Shown piece by piece: positions 57,789-64,000 of a DNA stretch of 64,000 nt. The notes under the pieces were generated by a model. It was not told the origin of the DNA, made no database searches, and was given only the letters and a program-made list of their open reading frames with translations. Numbering within the stretch: the stretch's first letter is position 1; every line of letters starts with the position of its first letter. Source of the DNA: Actinomycetes bacterium (GTDB lineage Bacteria > Actinomycetota > Acidimicrobiia > Acidimicrobiales > Acidimicrobilacustridaceae); assembly GCA_029782145.1 (NCBI GenBank), contig JAKOVH010000021.1, positions 62,001 to 126,000 on the forward strand, written 5' to 3'. The position numbers were made by a program, and so were the translations under genes.

Positions 57789-58640
57789 TCAGGCGCCAGT
57801 GGCGGCGTCGACCGTGCCGGGCTCGGCGGGGGCGACGCGACGCCTCCCGGCCCGGGTGACCACGCGGGCGAGCCCGTAGCCGGCGACCATGATCACGAGG
57901 CCGCCGACGGCGTCGAGGAAGTAGTGGTTGCCCGTGACCACCACCACCGAGATCGTGGCGACCGGGTAGAGCACGGCCAGGCTCTTGGCCCACCAGCTCC
58001 TCACGCGCGGGTAGAAGACCGCCAGGCCCCAGAACGCCCAGCCGCAGTGCAGCGACGGCATGGCCGCGAACTGGTTGGAGATCGTCTTCATCCCCTCCGA
58101 GTCGAACGACCAGAAGGTGGGGTACTTGATGAGCGTGTCGACGAACCCGAAGTGGGTGATGCCGTCGCCCATCGAGTCGAGCAGGCGGGGCGGCATCAGC
58201 GGGAAGGTGGCGAACCCGATGAGCCCGAGCATGGTGCCGATGGCGAGCGTGTTGCGCCACAGCGGGTAGTCGTCGCTGTGGAGGCGGTAGAGGAACACCA
58301 GGCCGAGGACGGTGGCGACGATGTAGACGGAGCCGTAGAAGTAGTTGGCGGCGATGATGAGGGGGGTGAAGCCGAGGGCCCACTGCTGGATGGCGTGCTC
58401 GTGCCAGATGCCCAGGTCCTTCTGCCAGTCGATCAGCCGCATGGCGTTGCGGTAGGCCTTCTCGGGCTTGGCCGACGACAGGTTCCGGACCGACTCGTAC
58501 ACGAGGTCGAGCACGAGGACGATCACCAGCTCCTTCCACCAGTAGAGGGTGGAGCCGTCGGAGAGCGTGCGGCCCCGGCGCCACTTGGGCCGGGCCTCGG
58601 CGGCGACGTCGGTGCCGCTGGCGCGCAGGTCGGTGCTCAC
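57789..58640 (-). CDS. PAP2-superfamily membrane enzyme (inositolphosphotransferase/phosphatase-like)
   Basis: 283 residues from GTG 58640 (4-bp overlap with the sugar dehydrogenase gene). About six hydrophobic segments. The PAP2 catalytic residues appear in AAMPSLHCGWAFWGLAVF and TGNHYFLDAVGGLVIMV; the N-terminal phosphatase motif is weak. The FATFPLMPPRLLD segment is found in the AUR1/inositol-phosphoceramide-synthase-like branch of actinobacteria. Likely acts on lipid phosphates or transfers a head group at the membrane. Confidence 0.85.
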   Translation of the reverse strand: MSTDLRASGTDVAAEARPKWRRGRTLSDGSTLYWWKELVIVLVLDLVYESVRNLSSAKPEKAYRNAMRLIDWQKDLGIWHEHAIQQWALGFTPLIIAANYFYGSVYIVATVLGLVFLYRLHSDDYPLWRNTLAIGTMLGLIGFATFPLMPPRLLDSMGDGITHFGFVDTLIKYPTFWSFDSEGMKTISNQFAAMPSLHCGWAFWGLAVFYPRVRSWWAKSLAVLYPVATISVVVVTGNHYFLDAVGGLVIMVAGYGLARVVTRAGRRRVAPAEPGTVDAATGA

Positions 58641-60013
58641 CCGGCCACGATCCGCGAGAGGCTGCCCGTGGAGGACAGCACGTAGAGCTCGCCCTGGTCG
58701 TCCTGACCGAAGCTGACGAGGGAGCTGGCCGGCACCTGCCCGCCGAGGGGGCGGTCGTCGAGCTCGATGCCCTTGCGGGCGAGCAGCCCCCGGATCGCCC
58801 CGGTGCAGTAGTCGCCGTAGACGTAGGTGCCGACCAGCTTCGGCACCGCCGAGCCCCGGTACACGTAGCCGCCGGTGATCGCGCACCGGCCGCCGTCGTG
58901 GCCGTAGGTGAGCAGCGGCTTGACGGTGCCCTCGGGCGGCGTGCCGTCGGTGCGGAAGCGCTGGTCGCCCTCGAACCAGCTCCAGCCCAGGTTGGCGCCC
59001 CGCCCGGCGCCCGAGGACGCCGGCAGCCAGTCGACCTCCTCGACCGCGTTCTGGCCGACGTCGGCCACCCACAGGTCGCCGGTGGCGTCGTCGAAGCTGA
59101 ACCGCCACGGGTTGCGCACGCCGTAGAGGTAGATCTCCGGGCGGCCGCCCGACGTGGCGAACGGGTTCGAGGGCGGCACCGCGTAGGCCTGCCCGAGGGC
59201 GGCACCCGCGGGGTCGACGCGCAGGATCTTGCCGAGCAGCGTGTCGGTGCTCTGGCCGTTGCCCTTGGGGTCGCCCGACCCGCCGCCGTCACCGACACCG
59301 ACGTAGAGGTACCCGTCGGGCCCGAGCAGCAGCTGCCCGCCGTTGTGGTTGGAGTTCTCCTGGTGGGGGATCGTGAGCAGCTCCCGGCGGCTGGCCGGGT
59401 CGACGAAGGCCACCCTGCCGGCCTGCGGTGGCGTGGCCCCCGGGCCGCCGCTGAACTCGCTCTTGTCCTCGACCTGGTAGGACGCCACGACGATGTCGCC
59501 GTTGGCGAGGGTGTGGTCGACGAACAGGGTGTTGCCGTCGGTGGAGAACGCCAGCCCCAGCAGGCCCCGCTCGCCGCTGGTGGTGGTGAGCGACGACACG
59601 TCGAGCGCAGCGCCGGGCAACAACGTGTAGCCCGTGCGCTTGGTCTTGCCGGTGGTCTTGTCGTAGGTGGTGTCGACGCTCACGATCCGCACGCGACCCG
59701 GGCGCTCGGTCACCCACAGCTGGTTGCGCATGGGCCGCGTCGCCATGGCGGTCGGGTCGTCGAGGCCGTTCGGCACCACCGGGTCGAGGCGGACGGCGAC
59801 GCCCTCGAGGGAGGTCGGCCCGGGGCCGGGGTCGACGGCGGTGGTCGAGGTGGTCGAGCTCGACGAGGTGGTGCTCGCCCCCGAGGCCGGGCTGTCGCTC
59901 GACGCGCAGGCGCTCGCCGTCAGGCCCAGCGCGCCGAGCAGGGCGAGGGCCGTGACGAGCAGGCGGCGCCGGGTGCGGGCCGGCGGTCGTCGGTCAGGTG
60001 GGGGGCTCGACAT
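58637..60013 (-). CDS. PQQ-dependent sugar dehydrogenase (aldose/sorbosone type) lipoprotein
   Basis: 458 residues from ATG 60013. Signal peptide with SAC lipobox (ALGLTASAC) and a Ser/Thr linker. Six-bladed propeller motifs: ERPGRVRIVSVD, GERGLLGLAFSTDGNTLFVDHTLANGDIVVASYQVED, HQENSNHNGGQLLLGPDGYLYVGVGDGGGSGDPKGNGQ, LYGVRNPWRFSFDDATGDLWVADVGQNAVEEVDWLP, GGYVYRG and YVYGDYCTG. This fits soluble aldose sugar dehydrogenases that use PQQ outside the cell. No PQQ synthesis genes are nearby. Coupled to a PAP2 gene. Confidence 0.9.
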   Translation of the reverse strand: MSSPPPDRRPPARTRRRLLVTALALLGALGLTASACASSDSPASGASTTSSSSTTSTTAVDPGPGPTSLEGVAVRLDPVVPNGLDDPTAMATRPMRNQLWVTERPGRVRIVSVDTTYDKTTGKTKRTGYTLLPGAALDVSSLTTTSGERGLLGLAFSTDGNTLFVDHTLANGDIVVASYQVEDKSEFSGGPGATPPQAGRVAFVDPASRRELLTIPHQENSNHNGGQLLLGPDGYLYVGVGDGGGSGDPKGNGQSTDTLLGKILRVDPAGAALGQAYAVPPSNPFATSGGRPEIYLYGVRNPWRFSFDDATGDLWVADVGQNAVEEVDWLPASSGAGRGANLGWSWFEGDQRFRTDGTPPEGTVKPLLTYGHDGGRCAITGGYVYRGSAVPKLVGTYVYGDYCTGAIRGLLARKGIELDDRPLGGQVPASSLVSFGQDDQGELYVLSSTGSLSRIVAG

Positions 60014-60052
60014 GGCAGACCGAGGCTACCCACGGCCCGGGCCGGGAACGGG

Positions 60053-60904
60053 TCAACGGGGCGGGCGGATGAGGCCCTCCTGCACCACGGTGACGGCCAG
60101 CTTGCCGTCGGACGTGAACACCGATCCCTGGGCGAAGCCGCGCCCGCCGGAGGCCGACGGGGTCTGCTGCGCGTAGAGCAGCCACCCGTCGGCGCGGAAG
60201 GGACGGTGGAACCACATGGCGTGGTCGAGGCTGGCCATGAAGGCGTTGTCGAGGCGGTGCAGGCCGTGGGGGAGAAGGGCGGTGTCGAGCAGGGTCATGT
60301 CCGACGCGTAGGTGAGGGCACAGGCGTGGATCACGGGGTCGTCGGGCAGCACCCCCGTGGTCTTCAGCCAGATCCGCTGGTAGGGCGGCAGCGGCTTGTC
60401 GCGGTCGCCGGGCGTCCAGTCGCAGTTGCGCAGGTCGAACGGCAGGTCGAGGTCGATGGTGGTGTCGCCCCGCTCGGCGGCCAGCTCTCCCCACCGCTCG
60501 CGGATGGTGGGCAGCGTGTCGGGCGGGGGCACGTCCGGCATCGGGTCGGAGTGCTCGAAGCCGTCCTCGGGCACCTGGAACGAGGCGGAGAGGCTGAAGA
60601 TGGCCCGGCCGTGCTGGATCGCCGTGACCCGACGGGTCACGAACGACAGGCCGTCGCGGATCCGCTCGACCTCGTAGAGGATCGGGATGCGGGTGTCGCC
60701 CGGGCGGAGGAAGTAGGCGTGCAACGAGTGGACCCGGCTGTCGGGCTCGACCGTGCGGGCGGCGGCCACCAGCGCCTGGCCCGCCACCTGACCGCCGAAG
60801 ACCCGCTGGCGCTCAGCCGGAGGGCTGCCGCCCCGGAAGATGTTGACCTCGATCGGTTCGAGGTCGAGCAGGGCGATGAGAGCGTCGACGGCTGCCTGGG
60901 ACAC
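60053..60904 (-). CDS. tesB: acyl-CoA thioesterase II
   Basis: 283 residues with GTG 60904; TTG 60910 is also possible. Double-hotdog fold of TesB: ALIALLDLEPIEVNIFRGG, RVFGGQVAGQALVAAARTV, VHSLHAYFLRPGD, IPILYEVERIRDGLSFVTRRVTAIQHGRAIFSLSASFQ in the first half; ACALTYASDMTLLDTALLPHGL, ASLDHAMWFHRPFRADGWLLYAQQTPSASGGRGFAQGSVFTSDGKLAVTVVQEGLIR in the second. Catalytic Asp in ASLDHAMWFH. Hydrolyses acyl-CoA. Confidence 0.93.
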   Translation of the reverse strand: MSQAAVDALIALLDLEPIEVNIFRGGSPPAERQRVFGGQVAGQALVAAARTVEPDSRVHSLHAYFLRPGDTRIPILYEVERIRDGLSFVTRRVTAIQHGRAIFSLSASFQVPEDGFEHSDPMPDVPPPDTLPTIRERWGELAAERGDTTIDLDLPFDLRNCDWTPGDRDKPLPPYQRIWLKTTGVLPDDPVIHACALTYASDMTLLDTALLPHGLHRLDNAFMASLDHAMWFHRPFRADGWLLYAQQTPSASGGRGFAQGSVFTSDGKLAVTVVQEGLIRPPR

Positions 60905-60990
60905 GCTCAAATCTGGCACATCGGCCGTCCCCGGACGTGCCGGCGGCGGGCGGAGGCGCTCCCGGGGGTGCTGCGTTAGGGTCCCGCGCC

Positions 60991-62187
60991 ATGGGGACGG
61001 ACTTCCCGGAGGGCTTCCGGTGGGGCACCGCCACGGCCGCGCACCAGGTCGAGGGCGGCAACTGGAACAACGACTGGTGGGCATGGGAGCACGCCGAGGG
61101 CACGCCGTGCGCCGAGCCGAGCGGCGACGCCTGCGACCACTGGCACCGCTTCGAGCAGGACATCTCCCTGCTGGCCGCCCTCGGCTTCGACGACTACCGC
61201 TTCTCCATCGAGTGGTCGCGCATCGAGCCCGAGCCGGGTGAGATCTCCCTGGCGGCGCTCGACCACTACCGCCGGGTGTGCGCCGCCTGCCTCGCCCACG
61301 GCGTGCGGCCGGTGGTCACCTTCCACCACTTCACCAGCCCCCGCTGGGTCGCCCAGGCCGGCGGCTGGCACGACGCGAGCACCGTCGAGCACTTCGTGCG
61401 CTTCGCCGAGCGGGCCGTCGCCCACCTCGGCGACCTGATCGGCGCGGCCTGCACCATCAACGAGCCCAACGTGGTGGCCTTCGTGGGCTACCAGCTCGGC
61501 GTCTTCCCGCCGGGCATCGTGTCCGACGAGCTGTTCCGGGTCGCCACCGACAACCTCCTCGCCGCCCACGAGCGGGTCGTGCCGGTGCTGCGCTCCGGCC
61601 CCGGCGAGTTCCCGGTGGGGCTCACCTTGTCGATGACCGACTACCAGCCCCACCCGGGCGACGACCCGGCCGCCGTGGCCCGCTGCGAAGAGGCCCGTGC
61701 GACCCTCGAGGACCCCTATCTGGAGCTGGCCGCGGGCGACGACTTCCTCGGCGTGCAGACCTACAGCCGCATGCGCTTCGGCCCCGAGGGGGCGCTCGGC
61801 CCGGAGGACGACGTGCCCGTCCTGCCCATGGGCTACGAGTACTACCCGGACTCGCTGGAGGCGTGCCTGCGCCGGGCATGGGCCGTCACCGGCGGGCAGG
61901 TGCCGCTGGTCGTCACCGAGAACGGCATCGGCACCGACGACGACACCCAGCGCATCGACTACCTGCGCACCGCCCTGGGCGGCGTGCTGGCCTGCCTGGC
62001 CGACGGCCTCGACGTGCGCGGCTACACCTACTGGAGCCTGCTCGACAACTTCGAGTGGGCGTTCGGCTACCGCCCCCGGTTCGGCATCGTTGCCGTCGAC
62101 CGGGCCACCCAGCGCCGCACGGTGAAGCCCAGCGCCGAGTGGTTGGGGGCCGTCGCCCTGGCCAACTCGCTGGCCGTCGACGGGTAG
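60991..62187 (+). CDS. glycoside hydrolase family 1 beta-glucosidase
   Basis: 398 residues from ATG 60991. TIM barrel with acid/base Glu in CTINEPNVVAFVGY and nucleophile Glu in LVVTENGIGTDD; N-terminal FRWGTATAAHQVEGGNWNNDWWAWE and C-terminal GYTYWSLLDNFEWAFGYRPRFGIVAVD with the Trp-Ser-Leu and glycone-binding residues. It is somewhat shorter than the usual 440-480 but keeps all core motifs. Cytoplasmic, no signal peptide. Confidence 0.95.
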   Translation: MGTDFPEGFRWGTATAAHQVEGGNWNNDWWAWEHAEGTPCAEPSGDACDHWHRFEQDISLLAALGFDDYRFSIEWSRIEPEPGEISLAALDHYRRVCAACLAHGVRPVVTFHHFTSPRWVAQAGGWHDASTVEHFVRFAERAVAHLGDLIGAACTINEPNVVAFVGYQLGVFPPGIVSDELFRVATDNLLAAHERVVPVLRSGPGEFPVGLTLSMTDYQPHPGDDPAAVARCEEARATLEDPYLELAAGDDFLGVQTYSRMRFGPEGALGPEDDVPVLPMGYEYYPDSLEACLRRAWAVTGGQVPLVVTENGIGTDDDTQRIDYLRTALGGVLACLADGLDVRGYTYWSLLDNFEWAFGYRPRFGIVAVDRATQRRTVKPSAEWLGAVALANSLAVDG

Positions 62188-62258
62188 GTGCCATGGGGTC
62201 CGCCGACCGGTGCGGGTAGGCTCGTGAGGTTTGACGGAACGGATGGAGCTCCCCCCGC

Positions 62259-62759
62259 ATGAGCAGCCACACCCCGGCGGCCCCGGCCGCCGCCCACGAC
62301 GCCGAAGCCGGCATCGTCGGCTACGTCCTCACGCTGGTCCGCACCAAGGGTCTGAAGTACATCGGCGTCTCGGTGGTCAACGTCCTCGTCGGCGGTGGCC
62401 TCCTCGTGCTCTTCCAGCACTGGATGGACGCGGTCGAGGCCAACCTCGTCGCCGTGGGCATCTCCGCCGTGCCCGCCTACTACATGAACCGGGCGTGGGT
62501 GTGGGGCAAGCGGGGCAAGAGCCACTGGAAGAAGGAGGTCCTGCCGTTCTGGGTGTTCACCGCGGCGGGCCTCGTCATGTCGACGCTGTTCATCCACGTC
62601 GCCGAGGACCACTTCGACCGCACCACGACCGAGGGCAAGCTGGCCATCCTCTTCGTCCAGCTGTTCGCCTTCGGTGTGCTGTGGGTCGTGCGCTTCTTCG
62701 TCCTCGACAAGCTCTTCCACGTCGAGGTGTTCGAGGACGACACGCCCGACGAGGACTGA
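62259..62759 (+). CDS. GtrA-family membrane protein
   Basis: 166 residues from ATG 62259. Four hydrophobic segments (KYIGVSVVNVLVGGGLLVLF, NLVAVGISAVPAYYMNRAWVWG, VLPFWVFTAAGLVMSTLFI, ILFVQLFAFGVLWVVRFFVLDKLF). The segment AYYMNRAWVWGKRGK carries the family Asn-Arg-x-Trp motif. GtrA proteins are linked with transport or flipping of sugar-lipid carriers. It precedes a methyltransferase by 19 bp. Confidence 0.87.
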   Translation: MSSHTPAAPAAAHDAEAGIVGYVLTLVRTKGLKYIGVSVVNVLVGGGLLVLFQHWMDAVEANLVAVGISAVPAYYMNRAWVWGKRGKSHWKKEVLPFWVFTAAGLVMSTLFIHVAEDHFDRTTTEGKLAILFVQLFAFGVLWVVRFFVLDKLFHVEVFEDDTPDED

Positions 62760-62778
62760 TCGGGCGGGGCAGCTGAGC

Positions 62779-63402
62779 ATGGATCCGGTGCTGCGCGCCG
62801 CGGCCGAGGCGGCCCGGGGCTTCATGCCCCCCGGCGAGGGCCTCGCCCTGCACGACGCCGCGCTCGCCGTGCCCGAGGGCGGGTCGCCGATGCTCGAGAT
62901 CGGCAGCTACTGCGGCAAGTCGGCCGTCTACCTCGGCGCCGCCGCCCGCAAGCGGGGCACGGTGCTGTTCGCCCTCGACCACCACCGGGGCTCGGAGGAG
63001 AACCAGCCCGGGTGGGAGTGGCACGAGCCCGACCTGGTCGACCCCGAGGTGGGGCGCATCGACACCCTGCCCCGCTTCCGGCGCACGGTGCACGACGCCG
63101 GCCTGGAGGACGTGGTGGTGGCCCTGGTCGGCGACTCGCCGACCGTCGGCAGCCGCTGGCGCATCCCGCTGTCGCTGCTGTTCATCGACGGGGGGCACGG
63201 CGCCGAGCCGGCCCACCGCGACTACGAGCTGTGGACCCCGTGGGTCGAGCCGGGCGGCCTGCTGGCCATCCACGACGTGTTCCCCGACCCCGCCGACGGC
63301 GGCCGCCCGCCCTACGAGATCTACTGCCGGGCGCTCGAGTCGGGCCGGTTCGCCGACGTCTCGGCCACCGGCTCGCTGCGGGTCCTGCGCCGCACCGCCT
63401 GA
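62779..63402 (+). CDS. class I SAM-dependent methyltransferase
   Basis: 207 residues from ATG 62779. Motif I is in MLEIGSYCGKSAVYLGAAARKRGTVLFALDHHRGSEENQ, and motifs LLFIDGGHGAEPAHRDYELWTPWVEPGGLLAIHDVF resemble the cephalosporin-hydroxylase/CmcI-like or glycan-linked methyltransferases. Substrate unknown. It follows the GtrA gene and converges with the last gene of the window. Confidence 0.87.
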   Translation: MDPVLRAAAEAARGFMPPGEGLALHDAALAVPEGGSPMLEIGSYCGKSAVYLGAAARKRGTVLFALDHHRGSEENQPGWEWHEPDLVDPEVGRIDTLPRFRRTVHDAGLEDVVVALVGDSPTVGSRWRIPLSLLFIDGGHGAEPAHRDYELWTPWVEPGGLLAIHDVFPDPADGGRPPYEIYCRALESGRFADVSATGSLRVLRRTA

Positions 63403-63423
63403 CCGCTCGACCTGCCCCCGTCG

Positions 63424-63477
63424 CCGAACCTGCCCGTGGAACGGTCGTCGGAGCGACCGATTCGCGCGTGGGTTCGG
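63424..63477. terminator. imperfect hairpin between convergent genes
   Basis: An outer 7-bp stem (CCGAACC 63424-63430 with GGTTCGG 63471-63477) and an inner 6-bp stem (CGGTCG 63442-63447 with CGACCG 63454-63459), separated by a mismatched internal loop. It fills the gap between two facing stop codons. Confidence 0.4.
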
Positions 63478-63478
63478 A

Positions 63479-64000
63479 TCAGTCGGTGGGGTCGGCGACG
63501 GGCTCGTCGTCGAGCTCGACCAGCGCCGGCAGGGCGTCGTGGTCGGTGAACATGCCGGCGGCCGGCGAGGTGCGGCTCAGCGCGTCGGCGGCGAGGATCA
63601 CCGCGGCGTCGGTGTAGGTGGTGCGCTCGTCGCCGGGGAAGTGCACTTCGTCGGGGAACACGATGCCGGTCCAGTAGTGGCCGTCGTGGTCGCGCAGCTC
63701 CTGGGCCCAGCCGAACAGCTGCAGGGCGTGCTCGCGGTTGCCGACCGACAGCTCGGCCATGAGGCACTCGCAGGTCTCGGCGGCGGTGACCCACGGGCGG
63801 TCGCTCACGCAGCGCACCCCTCGCCCCTCGACCACGAAGGCGTCGCGCCGGGCGTCGAGGCGGGCGTGGGCCTCGTCGTCGCGCAGCACGCCGCCGAGCA
63901 CCGGGTAGTACCAGTCCATGGCCCAGCGGGCCTTGGGGGCGAAGGCGTCGGGGGCCTGCCCGGCGCAGTGGGCCCGGATGACCTGGGCCAGCCGGGCGGC
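63479..64000 (-). CDS. partial gene: alpha/alpha-toroid-like (prenyltransferase/squalene-cyclase-like) protein, 5' end outside the window
   Basis: The frame is open to base 64000, so at least 173 C-terminal residues are seen. Helical pairs with Trp and Asp residues (WAMDWYYPVLGGVLRDDEAHARLDAR; DRPWVTAAETCECLMAELSVGNREHALQLFGWAQELRDHDGHYWTGIVFPDEVHFPGDERTTYTDAAVILAADAL) suggest an alpha/alpha-barrel of the type found in prenyltransferase/squalene-oxidase repeat or glycoside-hydrolase toroid proteins. Function unknown. Such genes often lie near methyltransferase and glycosyltransferase genes in actinobacteria, as here. Confidence 0.7.
   Translation of the reverse strand, partial: AARLAQVIRAHCAGQAPDAFAPKARWAMDWYYPVLGGVLRDDEAHARLDARRDAFVVEGRGVRCVSDRPWVTAAETCECLMAELSVGNREHALQLFGWAQELRDHDGHYWTGIVFPDEVHFPGDERTTYTDAAVILAADALSRTSPAAGMFTDHDALPALVELDDEPVADPTD

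Overview
This window is chromosomal DNA of a very high-GC actinobacterium. The gene set fits the Acidimicrobiia (Iamia-like) or a related deep-branching environmental lineage. Supporting signs are strong G/C third-position bias, many GTG starts with 4-bp GTGA/ATGA overlaps, two F420/LLM-type oxidoreductases, several SDRs, two P450s, acyl-CoA metabolism and lipoproteins with LAAC/LAGC lipoboxes. No rRNA, replication origin, CRISPR array or prophage structural gene was seen. The taxonomic call is inference from style and gene content only.

Layout. 1-2.7 kb: the end of a BNR/YCF48-type beta-propeller gene, a MoaD/ThiS-like protein, a decayed zinc alcohol dehydrogenase and a lipoprotein esterase. 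2.7-2.9 kb: a two-gene tRNA-Ser operon on the minus strand (anticodons GCT and TGA). 2.9-12.3 kb: a genomic island bounded by a 44-bp direct repeat (one mismatch) that is the 5' half of tRNA-Ser(TGA) from the anticodon loop outward. The island carries a 1904-codon secreted RHS/YD-repeat protein with three embedded VYGYFT-type modules, a small overlapping membrane protein (possible immunity partner), a lipoprotein, and an IS3-type element broken by a second IS3-type element. No integrase is left. 12.3-15.2 kb: a four-gene block (ECF sigma factor, membrane partner, two exported proteins). 15.3-18.2 kb: prephenate dehydratase and two PPOX-family flavoproteins, one fused to GAF and winged-helix domains.

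18-30.5 kb: HHE protein, larB-larC (nickel-pincer nucleotide cofactor), a P450, a desaturase, a metallo-beta-lactamase hydrolase, a lipoprotein hydrolase, a nitrilase-family amidase, copper delivery for cytochrome oxidase (a Sco1-PCuAC fusion coupled to CtaG), a nucleotidyltransferase and alanine dehydrogenase, with several strong hairpins between genes. 30.6-36 kb: a plus-strand catabolic run (enoyl-CoA hydratase, acyl-CoA dehydrogenase, P450, CMD protein, aldehyde dehydrogenase). 36-42.5 kb: a CYTH/CHAD protein translationally coupled to an orphan ParA ATPase, glutamyl-Q tRNA(Asp) synthetase, ArsC/Spx-like protein and a PAS-GGDEF-EAL protein.

42.5-53.6 kb: ribosome rescue factor ArfB, a TrxB-like flavoprotein, an F420-type oxidoreductase, a PAS protein, an acetyltransferase, a low-molecular-weight phosphatase, four SDRs (one with a dead active site), a DapB-like dehydrogenase with a palindromic operator, and an acyltransferase. 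53.6-64 kb: a second F420-type oxidoreductase, then an envelope-lipid-like neighbourhood (YbhN/LPG-synthase-TM, PIG-L deacetylase, GT4 glycosyltransferase, PAP2 membrane enzyme), a PQQ-type sugar dehydrogenase lipoprotein, TesB thioesterase, GH1 glucosidase, GtrA protein, a methyltransferase and a partial gene leaving the window.

The most original leads are the CHAD-ParA pair (possible polyphosphate-granule positioning), the integrase-less tRNA-Ser island that replaced the upstream region of both tRNA-Ser genes, the modular RHS protein with its tip/small membrane protein pair, and the PPOX-GAF-winged-helix protein.
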